A stretch of 64,000 nt of DNA from CAZBSE01 sp964578625 (lineage in GTDB: Bacteria > Actinomycetota > Humimicrobiia > Humimicrobiales > Humimicrobiaceae): NCBI GenBank assembly GCA_964578625.1, contig CAZODQ010000001.1, positions 1 to 64,000 on the forward strand, given 5' to 3'. How positions within the stretch are numbered: position 1 is the first letter of the stretch; each line of letters starts with the position of its first letter. Positions 8,897-17,643 of this stretch are shown here, one piece after another. The notes under the pieces are model-generated. The model did not search any database. It was given only the letters and a program-made list of their open reading frames with translations, and was not told the origin of the DNA. The position numbers and the translations under genes are program-made.

Positions 8897-10001
8897 TTAC
8901 CCTTTGGATAGTTTTTTTTCAAGAAAACTCCTCACCAGTGAATCTATATTGCCATCAAGCACCGACTGCACATCTCCGATCTCAATTCCTGTTCTGTGAT
9001 CTTTGATTAATTGATAGGGTTGAAGTACATAACTTCTTATCTGATTCCCCCATCCTATTTCTTTCTTTTCTCCTCTGACTTTATCAATCTCCTCTATATT
9101 TTTTCTCTGCTCCAGTTCAAAAAGCTTCGATTTTAAAATCTGTAAAGCAGTCTGCCTGTTCAGTATCTGGGATCTTTCATTCTGGCACTGCATAACAATG
9201 TTGGTAGGGATGTGTGTGATCCTGACAGCTGAATCTGTGACATTCACATGCTGCCCCCCTGCACTGCTTGATTTAAAAGTCTCTATTTTTAAATCCTCTT
9301 TGTTTATCTTTATATCAATATCCTTATCCAGGAGTGGAATCACGTCAACCAGGGTAAATGAAGTATGTCTGCGTTTAGAAGAATCAAAAGGCGAAATTCT
9401 TACAAGCCTGTGAATGCCTTTTTCTGACTTTAGCAATCCATATACATTTTTCCCTTTTACAGTAAAAGTAACATTCTTTATTCCCGCTTCTTCGCCTGCT
9501 TGATAATCATTAATACTGTATGAGAATTTTCTCTTATCTATCCAGCGGGTATACATCCTAAACAGCATTTCGGCCCAATCCTGGGATTCCGTTCCTCCGG
9601 CTCCCGGATGTATGGTAACTACCGCCGGATAAGAATCGTAGTTATCGCTCAGAAGGACTTTTTCTTCAAGGTCGTTCAATATGTGTTCAATACTATCCAG
9701 ATTTTCCACCAATTCATTTTCCAGAACTTTATCTTCTTCACTTTCAAGTATCTCCAGAGCCAGCCTGCAATTTTCTGCTCTCTCTTCCAGGTTTTTTACA
9801 CTTTCAATTATCTCATTAAGATTATTGATTTCCTGAGTAATGTTTTGTGCCCTCTCGCGGTCTTCCCAGAAATTCTTTGAAAGAGTTTCGTTATGGAGTT
9901 TCTTCAGCTTTGCAGTTTTATTATCTATTTCAAAGGCAGTCCCGCAGGAAAACAAGTTTCTTTATTAATTTATCTAACCTTAACTTATAGTCCTCTATCA
10001 T
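8897..10001 (-). CDS. prfB: Peptide chain release factor 2, expressed by programmed +1 frameshift
   Basis: Terminates translation at UGA/UAA. The real start is the ATG at 10001, preceded by GGAGG five bases upstream; 23 codons later the frame meets TGA (9932-9930) in the context CTT-TGA. A +1 shift continues into the long downstream frame, giving about 367 residues, the normal RF2 length. SPF (the stop-codon anticodon motif, in RISPFDSSKR) and GGQ (in SSAGGQHVN) are present. Starting at the downstream TTG (9955) instead would lose the N-terminal helix. It lies 28 nt after secA, and the frameshift provides autoregulation by RF2 level. Confidence 0.95.
9930..9935 (-). promoter_or_regulatory. 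prfB programmed +1 frameshift site (CTT TGA)
   Basis: On the minus strand the codons run CGG GAC TGC CTT TGA A. CTT-TGA is the canonical RF2 slippery pair: the tRNA on CTT slips one base forward onto TTT and reading continues with GAA. The upstream stimulator GCGGGAC is a weaker Shine-Dalgarno-like element than the AGGGGG of E. coli, but correctly placed three bases before CTT. Confidence 0.93.
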
Positions 10002-10029
10002 CAAATCCTCCAATATTTTTAAAATTATC

Positions 10030-12570
10030 CTATTTGCCGCAGCACTTTTTATACTTTTTTCCACTTCCGCAGGGGCAGGGGTCATTTCTCCCAATTTTCT
10101 TTGATGTTACAGGTCTTGCTCTTAAGACTTTCGTCCCTGTTTTTGAAGGACCGCTTGTAACCAGATTTCTTACCTCTTGCCTTCCTTCTGTCTCCTGTTC
10201 ATCCTTCGAGATAATCCTGGCATTATATAATAACTTTATTGTATCGAACTTTATTTCATCAATTAACTCTTTAAATAAATTAAATGCTTCTCTTTTATAC
10301 TCGACAAGCGGATCTCTTTGTCCTATAGCTCTCAACCCTATGCCCTCCTTCAGGTAATCCATTTCCAGAAGGTGACCCCTCCACATACTATCAATAACGT
10401 TTAACATTACTATTTTTTCTAATTTTCTTATAATCTGAGGAGAGTAGTTATTCTCCCTCTCCTCATAAATCTGATAAGCCTTCTCCAGTAATCTCTCCTT
10501 TAACATGCCGGTATCCCATTTACCCTTTTCAATTTTATCTTTACCGGCAACATCAGATACAACATCTAATGATAATAAAGAACTCGTAAAATTAGAAAGC
10601 GCTTCTAAATCCCAATTTTCAGGATAATCCGCCGGGTTTATATGTATATCAACACTTCTATCCACTACATCTTTAATCATATCAAGTGCCGTCTGTTTTA
10701 AATCCTCTTCTTCTAAAATCTTCTTCCTTCTGGCATAGATCACTTCTCTTTGTTTATTCATAACATCATCATATTCAAGGACATGCTTTCTTATCTCAAA
10801 ATTCCTGCCTTCCACCTGCCTCTGGGCATTTTCAATAGACCTGCTTATCATAGAATGCTGTATGGGTAAATCATCCGGAAAATTAAACGTTTCCATTATT
10901 CTGTAGATCCTTTCGGAACCAAAAAGTCTCAGCAGGTCGTCTTCCGTGCTTAAATAAAACTGGCTTGAACCTATATCCCCCTGCCGGCCGCTTCTTCCCC
11001 TCAGCTGGTTATCAATTCTCCTGCTCTCATGCCTCTCAGTTCCAAGTACATGAAGACCTCCGAGCTCTACAACTCCATCACCTAAAACTATGTCCGTACC
11101 TCTTCCAGCCATATTGGTTGCAATGGTGACTGCTTTTTTCTGTCCGGCTTTAGCAATGATTTCCGCTTCTTTTTCATGGTATTTTGCATTTAAAACATCA
11201 TGGGGTACGCCCCTTCTTTTCAGCATGCCGCTAAGCCTCTCAGACTTTTCAATGGATATAGTACCAACCAGCACTGGCTGGCTTCTCTCATATCTTGAAA
11301 CTATATCTTCTACCACGTTATTAAATTTGACCTGCTCGGTCTTATAAATCGAATCAGGAAGGTCTTTTCTTATCATTGGCTCATTAGGTGGTATTACCAC
11401 AGTCTCAAGCTTATAAATATGCCTGAATTCCTCTGCTTCTGTTATTGCTGTACCGGTCATACCTGCAAGCTTTTTATACATTCTAAAGTAATTTTGGATA
11501 GTAATAGTAGCCAGTGTCTGATTCTCATCTTTAACTTCTACTCTTTCCTTGGCCTCTATAGCCTGGTGAAGGCCCTCACTGTATCTTCTACCCGGCATCA
11601 GCCTCCCAGTAAATTCATCGACTATGATTATCTGGCCGTCTTTTATCATATAATCTACATCTTTCTTAAACAGATGATGAGCTTTAAGAGATTGATTTAA
11701 AGCATTTATATATATAAAATTAGAAGGGTCGTATAGATTTTCTATACCCATAATATTTTCAATTTTTTCAACACCCTCTTCTGTGATTGCAGCTGTTCTG
11801 GCTTTTTCATCTATTTCAAAATCCTTATCTATCTCCAGCCGCGGTATAACCTGTGCAAACTTCCTGTAAGCTTCCGTAGTTCCAAAAGCGACTCCGGAGA
11901 TAATAAGAGGAGTCCTTGCTTCATCTATCAGAATGCTGTCGACTTCATCAATAATCGCATAATAATGACCGTTCTGTACCATATTTTCTTTGGACATCAC
12001 CATATTGTCCCTTAAATAATCAAAGCCGAACTCATTATTCGTGCCGTATATTACATCCGATAAGTATTGCTTCCTTTTTTCCGCAGCAGGCATATCATGC
12101 TGTATAAGACCTACACCAAGTCCGAGAAACCTGTAAATAGTCCCCATCCATTCACTATCCCTCTTTGCCAGATAATCATTGACGGTAACCAGGTGTGTAC
12201 TTTTACCTGTAAAAGAATTCAGATACACGGGAAGCGTTGCGACCAGCGTTTTGCCTTCTCCTGTTTTCATTTCAGCAATTTTACCCTCGAAAAGAACTAT
12301 ACCTCCAAGTATCTGGACATCGAAATGACGCATATTAAGAGTCCTTTTCGCCACTTCTCTTACAACCGCAAAAGCCTCAGGTATTAAATCCTTAAGTTCT
12401 TGCCCTTTTTCAAACCTTTGTTTAAAATCCAAAGTCTTTGCAGACAGCTGACTGTCAGTAAGCATGCTTATATCTTTTTCGAGATTTCCTACAGCACTGA
12501 CTATCTCTTCATATTTCTTTAGCTTCTTACCCTCACCGAATTTTAAAATATTTCCAATTTTCTTAAACAT
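10030..12570 (-). CDS. secA: Protein translocase ATPase SecA
   Basis: The motor of the Sec pathway, 846 residues. Walker A is MKTGEGKT (101-108) and Walker B is in IIDEVDSILIDEART. The second nucleotide-binding fold has TNMAGRGTDI and the arginine-finger stretch LRGRSGRQGD. The C-terminus ends in the SEC-C zinc motif (CPCGSGKKYKKCC). That tail binds zinc and interacts with lipid and SecB-like partners in other bacteria. It sits 24 nt downstream of hpf and 28 nt upstream of prfB; hpf-secA-prfB is a widespread Gram-positive order. Confidence 0.98.
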   Translation of the reverse strand: MFKKIGNILKFGEGKKLKKYEEIVSAVGNLEKDISMLTDSQLSAKTLDFKQRFEKGQELKDLIPEAFAVVREVAKRTLNMRHFDVQILGGIVLFEGKIAEMKTGEGKTLVATLPVYLNSFTGKSTHLVTVNDYLAKRDSEWMGTIYRFLGLGVGLIQHDMPAAEKRKQYLSDVIYGTNNEFGFDYLRDNMVMSKENMVQNGHYYAIIDEVDSILIDEARTPLIISGVAFGTTEAYRKFAQVIPRLEIDKDFEIDEKARTAAITEEGVEKIENIMGIENLYDPSNFIYINALNQSLKAHHLFKKDVDYMIKDGQIIIVDEFTGRLMPGRRYSEGLHQAIEAKERVEVKDENQTLATITIQNYFRMYKKLAGMTGTAITEAEEFRHIYKLETVVIPPNEPMIRKDLPDSIYKTEQVKFNNVVEDIVSRYERSQPVLVGTISIEKSERLSGMLKRRGVPHDVLNAKYHEKEAEIIAKAGQKKAVTIATNMAGRGTDIVLGDGVVELGGLHVLGTERHESRRIDNQLRGRSGRQGDIGSSQFYLSTEDDLLRLFGSERIYRIMETFNFPDDLPIQHSMISRSIENAQRQVEGRNFEIRKHVLEYDDVMNKQREVIYARRKKILEEEDLKQTALDMIKDVVDRSVDIHINPADYPENWDLEALSNFTSSLLSLDVVSDVAGKDKIEKGKWDTGMLKERLLEKAYQIYEERENNYSPQIIRKLEKIVMLNVIDSMWRGHLLEMDYLKEGIGLRAIGQRDPLVEYKREAFNLFKELIDEIKFDTIKLLYNARIISKDEQETEGRQEVRNLVTSGPSKTGTKVLRARPVTSKKIGRNDPCPCGSGKKYKKCCGK

Positions 12571-12594
12571 CTATACTCACCCCTACCATATTTA

Positions 12595-13161
12595 TTATAC
12601 AGTTGGTTCTATCAAACCATAACTTTTATCTTTTCTGCGGTATATAACTGCAGTCCTCCCTGTTTCAGAATTAATAAAAACAAAAAAATCATGCCCGAGA
12701 AGCTCCATCTCCATTACAGCTTCCTCCGGCGGTACTGGTTTTAAAGTAAAAGTCTTAGTTTTTACTATAGCCTTTCTTACTTTACCGTTCAACATTACTG
12801 TCTTAGGATTGCTTTCAGCAGGTTCACCAGCCTCCTTTAAATTATTACTCTTTCTACCCCTGCTTATTAATTTTTCCCTATATTTCTTAGCCTGTCTTTC
12901 CAGTTTACCATTTACTCTGTCTACAGCTTCAAAAACGTCAGTACCGGAATCAGTTGCTTTAATGACTGCTCTGCCGGTAAAAACAGTAACTTCTATCAAG
13001 TTATTCAAATTAATCCTTGGGTTTTTTTCAAATACAAATTTTACTTCTAATTTTATTATCTTATCTAAAACTTTTTCTATTTTATTTTTGATTTTCCTCT
13101 CCACGTAGTTTCTTATTTTTTCATCCAGCTCCAGATTCTTGCTTTTGATAATAAATTCCAC
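12595..13161 (-). CDS. hpf: Ribosome hibernation promoting factor, long form
   Basis: Binds the decoding region of 30S subunits and drives formation of inactive 100S dimers in stationary phase. The N-terminal HPF/RaiA domain is about residues 1-95; a basic linker follows; the C-terminal dimerisation domain is about 130-188 (KTFTLKPVPPEEAVMEMELL, FFVFINSETG, VIYRRKDKSYGLIEP). This two-domain, 188-residue form is the long HPF of Firmicutes and Actinobacteria. The start is GTG, right after a G/A-rich ribosome binding site. It is transcribed with secA. Confidence 0.95.
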   Translation of the reverse strand: MEFIIKSKNLELDEKIRNYVERKIKNKIEKVLDKIIKLEVKFVFEKNPRINLNNLIEVTVFTGRAVIKATDSGTDVFEAVDRVNGKLERQAKKYREKLISRGRKSNNLKEAGEPAESNPKTVMLNGKVRKAIVKTKTFTLKPVPPEEAVMEMELLGHDFFVFINSETGRTAVIYRRKDKSYGLIEPTV

Positions 13162-13231
13162 CCTATTTCCCCCTTAATGTTTTTTATTAGCAAATTTATA
13201 TTGAAAATATTCTGTTATAGCCATGAATATA

Positions 13232-13450
13232 TCATTTCATTATTATTACTTTTTTGGCTGTATTGCCCCTCTCATCTTTCTCAAATTCAAATTCCACTTT
13301 CTGACCCTTCTTTAATGTCCTAAATCCGTCAGACTGTATAGAAGAAAAACTAACAAAAATATCCCCTGATTCTTTTGATTCGGCTTTTATAAAGCCAAAC
13401 CCATTTTCAGGGCTAAACCATTTTACAGTTCCTTTTAATCTCTTTGCCAT
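13232..13450 (-). CDS. Cold-shock domain protein (CspA family), variant RNP2
   Basis: A 72-residue single-domain OB-fold nucleic-acid-binding protein, probably an RNA chaperone. RNP1 is present as NGFGFIKAE and the start GTVKWFSPENGFGF is typical. RNP2 reads DIFVSFSSIQ, whereas most family members have FVHFSAI, so the usual nucleic-acid-contacting histidine is a serine here. It starts two bases from the comF stop, so expression is probably coupled to comF rather than cold-inducible on its own. Confidence 0.93.
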   Translation of the reverse strand: MAKRLKGTVKWFSPENGFGFIKAESKESGDIFVSFSSIQSDGFRTLKKGQKVEFEFEKDERGNTAKKVIIMK

Positions 13451-13452
13451 AA

Positions 13453-14163
13453 TTATATTACCCTGGCAAAAGTCAATAAATAAACCTTATCCGCACCGGC
13501 TTTTTTTAAAATACCGGCAATTTCATTCAATGTACTTCCGGTAGTCCAGACATCATCCACCAACATCAGATTTTTCCTCCATAAAAGGACGCAGTTTTTT
13601 ACCTTAAATGCTCCCCTTATATTACTTCTTCTTTGTATAGAATCAAGTCCCTGCTGTTTCAATGTCTCCCTTACTGTCAGTATATTGCCGGCAAAAGGTA
13701 TTTTAATCAATTTTGAAAGTCTTCTACACAAAGATTCCATATGTTCACCAGGTACTGTATCTATATAATCGATCTTTTCAGATCTATAATTTTTATTATA
13801 AGTCCTATTCAAAAAAGCAGCTATTATTTCTTTTAAAGCATGTATCCTGCCATATTTATATTTTGTTATAATTTTTTTTATCTTTCCCTTATATATAGCA
13901 AAACTCCTGTGCCTGTAAAAACTGAAATCTTTATCTCTGCAATAATTACACCCTTTACCGCTGTAATTATTTAAGGATAACGGCCTGCCACAGTACCCGC
14001 ATATTTTATTTCCTATTTCTTCGATCTCGGATGCGCAATGCTGGCAGAGTAGCTCCGGGCTGATCTTCCCGCAAACCGTACATATGGGTGGAATGATAAT
14101 ATCTTTGAAAATACCGGTAAAATTTCTATTATTTTTATCTGGTACTTTAGGTATCAATATCAA
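13453..14163 (-). CDS. comF: ComF family protein (zinc ribbon plus phosphoribosyltransferase-like domain)
   Basis: 236 residues. The N-terminal half carries several cysteine pairs (CTVC, CQHC, CGYC, CNYC), forming zinc ribbons. The C-terminal half is a type I phosphoribosyltransferase-like fold with the PRPP-loop-like motif LMLVDDVWTTGSTLNEI. Relatives act in DNA uptake (ComF/GntX) and interact with helicase or primosome factors. The start is TTG inside the end of the nucleotidyltransferase gene (17-nt overlap), with no strong ribosome binding site, so translation is probably coupled. Competence in this organism is not established. Confidence 0.9.
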   Translation of the reverse strand: MILIPKVPDKNNRNFTGIFKDIIIPPICTVCGKISPELLCQHCASEIEEIGNKICGYCGRPLSLNNYSGKGCNYCRDKDFSFYRHRSFAIYKGKIKKIITKYKYGRIHALKEIIAAFLNRTYNKNYRSEKIDYIDTVPGEHMESLCRRLSKLIKIPFAGNILTVRETLKQQGLDSIQRRSNIRGAFKVKNCVLLWRKNLMLVDDVWTTGSTLNEIAGILKKAGADKVYLLTFARVI

Positions 14164-15274
14164 TTATTTCATTGGACATAATTTTTACACTGGGATGTAT
14201 TTTTATTCCATCCTTAATAACGCTTTTAGAACCTATAACCGCTTTTTCTAAAATCGAAGCTTTATCTTTTATCTTTGTATTATAACCTATAATAGCCCCT
14301 ATCAAAGAGGCATCCTTTCCTATATAACCACTGCCCCATTTTATTCCCCTATACAAGACCGCTCTTTCATCTACTGTAGTATTATTACCTAAAATTATGG
14401 GACCAAAAAGTTTTGCATCTTTCTTTATGGTACAGTTATCCCCTATGCATACCGGGGGAGTTATTACAACACCTTCCTGGATCTTGCAATTTTTTCCCAC
14501 CCAGACGCCGTCTTTTATTTCCTTTCCTGGAATATCAACTCTGACCTTGCTCTCAAGCGCATCAAAATTGCCCTGCTGATATTCATCTAAACTTCCAACA
14601 TCATTCCAATATTGATTATGCTGGTAACCGTAATATTTAATATTTTTATTTAACAGATCAGGAAAAAGATTCTTGCCAAAATCATAAAACTTTCCCTTAG
14701 AAGGCAAGTAATCAAATATTTCCGGCTCAAAAATATATATTCCGCTATTTGCAAGGTTAGACTTTGCCTTGCCGCTCAAAGGTTTTTCCTGAAAACCTTT
14801 TACCCTTTTATCCTCATCTAGTAGTACCATGCCATACTTTGAAGTGTCTTCAACTTCAGTCAGGATTATTGTAGCAATACCGCCTTTTTGTTTATGAAAT
14901 TTAATTGCCTTTGTCAAATCAATATCAGTTAGGGCATCGCCGCTTATTACCATAAAAGCATTGTTTCCAAAAAAACCTTCTACATTCTTTACTCCTCCCG
15001 CAGTACCCAGCAGCTCTTCCTCGTATGAATACACAATATTTATTTTCCATCTTGAACCGTCACCAAAATAATTTTTTATTTCTTCCGGATACCAGTGCAG
15101 ATTACAGACAACATCTGTAAATTTGTGTCTAACAAGAAGTCTAATAATATGTTCCATAACCGGCCTATTTACTATAGGCGCCATTGGCTTAGATATCAAG
15201 TCCGTAAGAGGTCTTAGCCTCGTGCCCAGACCTGCCGCTAATACTATAGCTCTGTTGTTTTTCATCATAATCAT
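14147..15274 (-). CDS. Nucleotidyltransferase with left-handed beta-helix tail (NDP-sugar pyrophosphorylase)
   Basis: 375 residues. The N-terminal nucleotidyltransferase domain (about 5-240) has the signature AIVLAAGLGTRLRPLTD, lysine in ISKPMAPI, the metal aspartate in VISGDALTD and GFQEKP. The C-terminal part (about 250-370) is a hexapeptide-repeat beta-helix (VWVGKNCKIQEGVVI, IGKDASLIGAIIGYNTKI). Such proteins make GDP-mannose, dTDP-glucose or related NDP-sugars. The window holds a second relative at 21270, so the two probably use different sugars or bases. It sits between mtnA and comF. Confidence 0.85.
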   Translation of the reverse strand: MIMMKNNRAIVLAAGLGTRLRPLTDLISKPMAPIVNRPVMEHIIRLLVRHKFTDVVCNLHWYPEEIKNYFGDGSRWKINIVYSYEEELLGTAGGVKNVEGFFGNNAFMVISGDALTDIDLTKAIKFHKQKGGIATIILTEVEDTSKYGMVLLDEDKRVKGFQEKPLSGKAKSNLANSGIYIFEPEIFDYLPSKGKFYDFGKNLFPDLLNKNIKYYGYQHNQYWNDVGSLDEYQQGNFDALESKVRVDIPGKEIKDGVWVGKNCKIQEGVVITPPVCIGDNCTIKKDAKLFGPIILGNNTTVDERAVLYRGIKWGSGYIGKDASLIGAIIGYNTKIKDKASILEKAVIGSKSVIKDGIKIHPSVKIMSNEIIDIDT

Positions 15275-15281
15275 ATACTTC

Positions 15282-16382
15282 TTATTTTATATATTTCTTA
15301 CTCTTAAAGATCTTGCTGATATTCTTTTTGTAAGGAGGGTAAATCACTTCTTTTTCAGTTATGATTGCTGTTATATTATCGGCCGGTGTAACATCAAAAG
15401 CCGGATTTTTTACTGCCATAAATTCCGGAATAATAATTTTCCCCAGAACTTCTCTAATTTCCTTTTCGCTCCTGTGCTCTATAGGAATATTATCCCCGCT
15501 TTCCATTTTTATATCAACAGTTGAAATCGGAGCAGCAACATAGAAAGGTATCTTAAAATACTTCGCAAGTATTGATAAGCTTAAAGTTCCTATTTTATTT
15601 GCTGTATCACCATTGGAAGCTATTCTATCTGCACCGACCAGTACAGCATCGACTTCTCCTCTTGACATAAAATAACCTGCCATATTATCAGATATAATAA
15701 AAAAGGGAATCTTATCCTGATGAAGCTCCCAGGCAGTAAGTCTTGCCCCCTGGAGAAACGGTCTGGTCTCATCCACTATGACATTTGCTACTTTCCCTTC
15801 TGTATCTAAGCTCCTAATTACCGCAAGTGCAGTACCATAACCCGAAGTTGCCAGCGCTCCCGCATTGCAGTGGGTAAGAATTTTAATTTTATTATTCTTT
15901 CCCATAAAGATTCCCTTCCCATTCTGACCAATTTTCCTGTTGACCCTAAGGTCCTCCTTTTCGATCTTTACGGCCTCTTCTATCAATTTATCCCTTATTC
16001 TGCTGACCTTCAGATCAACTGCGTTTTTAAGAATTTTTTTCATCCTGTCCAATGCCCAGAATAAATTTACAGCTGTAGGTCTGGCTTCTGAAAGAAGTTT
16101 TATACTTTTATTTATATGCTCTATAAATTTCTGTTTATCCTCACCACGGAATTCCAAAGCTGCAAGTGCAACACCGTAGCCCGCCGTAACACCAATTGCC
16201 GGTGCTCCTCTTACAATCATGTCCCTGATCGCTTGTGCCACACTACCAGCGGACCTGCAATCCACATATATCTCTTTAAAAGGAAGTCTCCTCTGGTCTA
16301 ATAATTTTAAAACAGACCTATTCCATATAAGAGTGCACACCCTGTTTTTTTTTAGATCAAGACTTATGTTCCTATTTCCCAT
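15282..16382 (-). CDS. mtnA: S-methyl-5-thioribose-1-phosphate isomerase
   Basis: Isomerises 5-methylthioribose-1-phosphate to the ribulose form in methionine salvage; the homologous eIF2B-like fold is also used for 5-deoxyribose-1-P. The 366 residues contain the diagnostic DMIVRGAPAIGVTAGYG near the N-terminus, LTHCNAGALATSGYGTAL with the catalytic cysteine, and DETRPFLQGARLTAWEL with GADRIASNGDTANKIGT carrying the catalytic aspartate. It overlaps the end of ahcY by 19 nt, joining two enzymes that handle SAM by-products. No other mtn gene is in the window. Confidence 0.95.
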   Translation of the reverse strand: MGNRNISLDLKKNRVCTLIWNRSVLKLLDQRRLPFKEIYVDCRSAGSVAQAIRDMIVRGAPAIGVTAGYGVALAALEFRGEDKQKFIEHINKSIKLLSEARPTAVNLFWALDRMKKILKNAVDLKVSRIRDKLIEEAVKIEKEDLRVNRKIGQNGKGIFMGKNNKIKILTHCNAGALATSGYGTALAVIRSLDTEGKVANVIVDETRPFLQGARLTAWELHQDKIPFFIISDNMAGYFMSRGEVDAVLVGADRIASNGDTANKIGTLSLSILAKYFKIPFYVAAPISTVDIKMESGDNIPIEHRSEKEIREVLGKIIIPEFMAVKNPAFDVTPADNITAIITEKEVIYPPYKKNISKIFKSKKYIK

Positions 16383-17620
16383 GAACTAAGATACTTCTCC
16401 TGCTCCGGTGTCAATTTATCTATCCTGATACCCATGCTTTTAAGTTTTAATTCTGCTATTTTCCTGTCAATCTTTTCAGGTACTGTATAAACTTTTTTCA
16501 AAAGGTCTTTATTGTTCTCGAGAATATATTTTACGCTTAAAGCCTGGTTTGCAAAACTCATATCCATAACACTGGCTGGATGTCCCTCTGCTGCACTTAG
16601 ATTTACTAGCCTTCCTTCGGCAAGTAAATACAACTTTCTCCCGTCTTTCATAAGATATTCTTCAACGAAGGGCCTGACTTTCCTTTTTGACTTGCTGTTT
16701 GCCCTCAAGTAATCAAGGTCAATCTCAACGTCAAAATGACCGGAGTTGGCAAGGATTACATTATCTCTACAGTTCTTCAGAATTTCCCTGCCTATCACAT
16801 TTTTATCACCGCTGACAGATAAAAAAATATCTCCGACTTTTGCCGCCTCGCTGGAATTCATTACATCAAATCCGTCCAATTTAGCCTCCAGCGCCCGGAG
16901 AGGGTCGACTTCCAGTATTATTACGGAAGCACCCATTCCTTTTGCTCTCATAGCTACTCCTCTTCCACACCAGCCATAACCTGCTATTACAAATTTCTTG
17001 CCGGCAAGCAAAATATTGGTCGCTCTTAAAATTCCGTCAATAGTACTCTGTCCGGTCCCGTAGCGGTTGTCAAAAAAATGTTTGGTTTTGGCATCATTTA
17101 CTGCAATAATCGGATAAAAAAGCACGCTCTTTTTTTCCATGCTCTTAAGCCTTATTACTCCTGTTGTTGTCTCTTCCGTACCGCCGTATACACCCTTGAG
17201 TAGTTCCTTCCTGCTGCTATGGATTGATGAAATCAGGTCTGCCCCATCATCCATCGTAACCTGAGGTCCGGTATCAAGAACACTGTTTATATGTCTGTAA
17301 TATGTCTTATTATCTTCACCCTTTATAGCAAATACACTGATTTTAAAATCCTTAACAAGTGAAGCTGCTACATCATCCTGGGTACTTAAGGGATTTGACG
17401 CACATAAAACTACATTTGCTCCCCCTTCCTTTAAGGTAACCATAAGATTTGCAGTTTCCGATGTAACATGAAGGCATGCTCCTACTCTCAGGTTTTTAAG
17501 GGGCTTACTTTTTGAAAAATCACGCTTTATACCCTTTAGGACCGGCATTTCCTTAGCAGCCCATTCTATTTTGTTTTTACCCTCTTTTGCTAGACTGATA
17601 TCTCTCAGATCAAAATCCAT
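16364..17620 (-). CDS. ahcY: Adenosylhomocysteinase
   Basis: Reversibly hydrolyses S-adenosylhomocysteine to adenosine and homocysteine with bound NAD, relieving methyltransferase inhibition. At 418 residues it is the short bacterial/archaeal form without the 40-residue insert of many proteobacterial enzymes. Substrate site: LHVTSETANLM, DDGADLIS, GGTEETTTGVIRL and NDAKTKHFFDNRYGTGQS. NAD fold: VIAGYGWCGRGVAMRAKGMGA. C-terminal: LVNLSAAEGHPASVMD. It lies 23 nt after the isomerase gene. In mycobacteria sahH lies in the equivalent place in this gene order, as I recall it. Confidence 0.97.
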   Translation of the reverse strand: MDFDLRDISLAKEGKNKIEWAAKEMPVLKGIKRDFSKSKPLKNLRVGACLHVTSETANLMVTLKEGGANVVLCASNPLSTQDDVAASLVKDFKISVFAIKGEDNKTYYRHINSVLDTGPQVTMDDGADLISSIHSSRKELLKGVYGGTEETTTGVIRLKSMEKKSVLFYPIIAVNDAKTKHFFDNRYGTGQSTIDGILRATNILLAGKKFVIAGYGWCGRGVAMRAKGMGASVIILEVDPLRALEAKLDGFDVMNSSEAAKVGDIFLSVSGDKNVIGREILKNCRDNVILANSGHFDVEIDLDYLRANSKSKRKVRPFVEEYLMKDGRKLYLLAEGRLVNLSAAEGHPASVMDMSFANQALSVKYILENNKDLLKKVYTVPEKIDRKIAELKLKSMGIRIDKLTPEQEKYLSSWEIGT

Positions 17621-17643
17621 TAATACTTTCCTTTCTATTTCCT

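Noticed and set aside
9897..9955. TTG at 9955 as the prfB start
   Set aside because: It would remove the N-terminal segment, and the upstream ATG with GGAGG plus CTT-TGA explains the gene fully.
9893..10357. A 154-codon plus-strand frame over the secA/prfB junction
   Set aside because: It is antisense to the secA 3' end and the prfB start; the composition is that of a reverse-strand shadow and there is no ribosome binding site.
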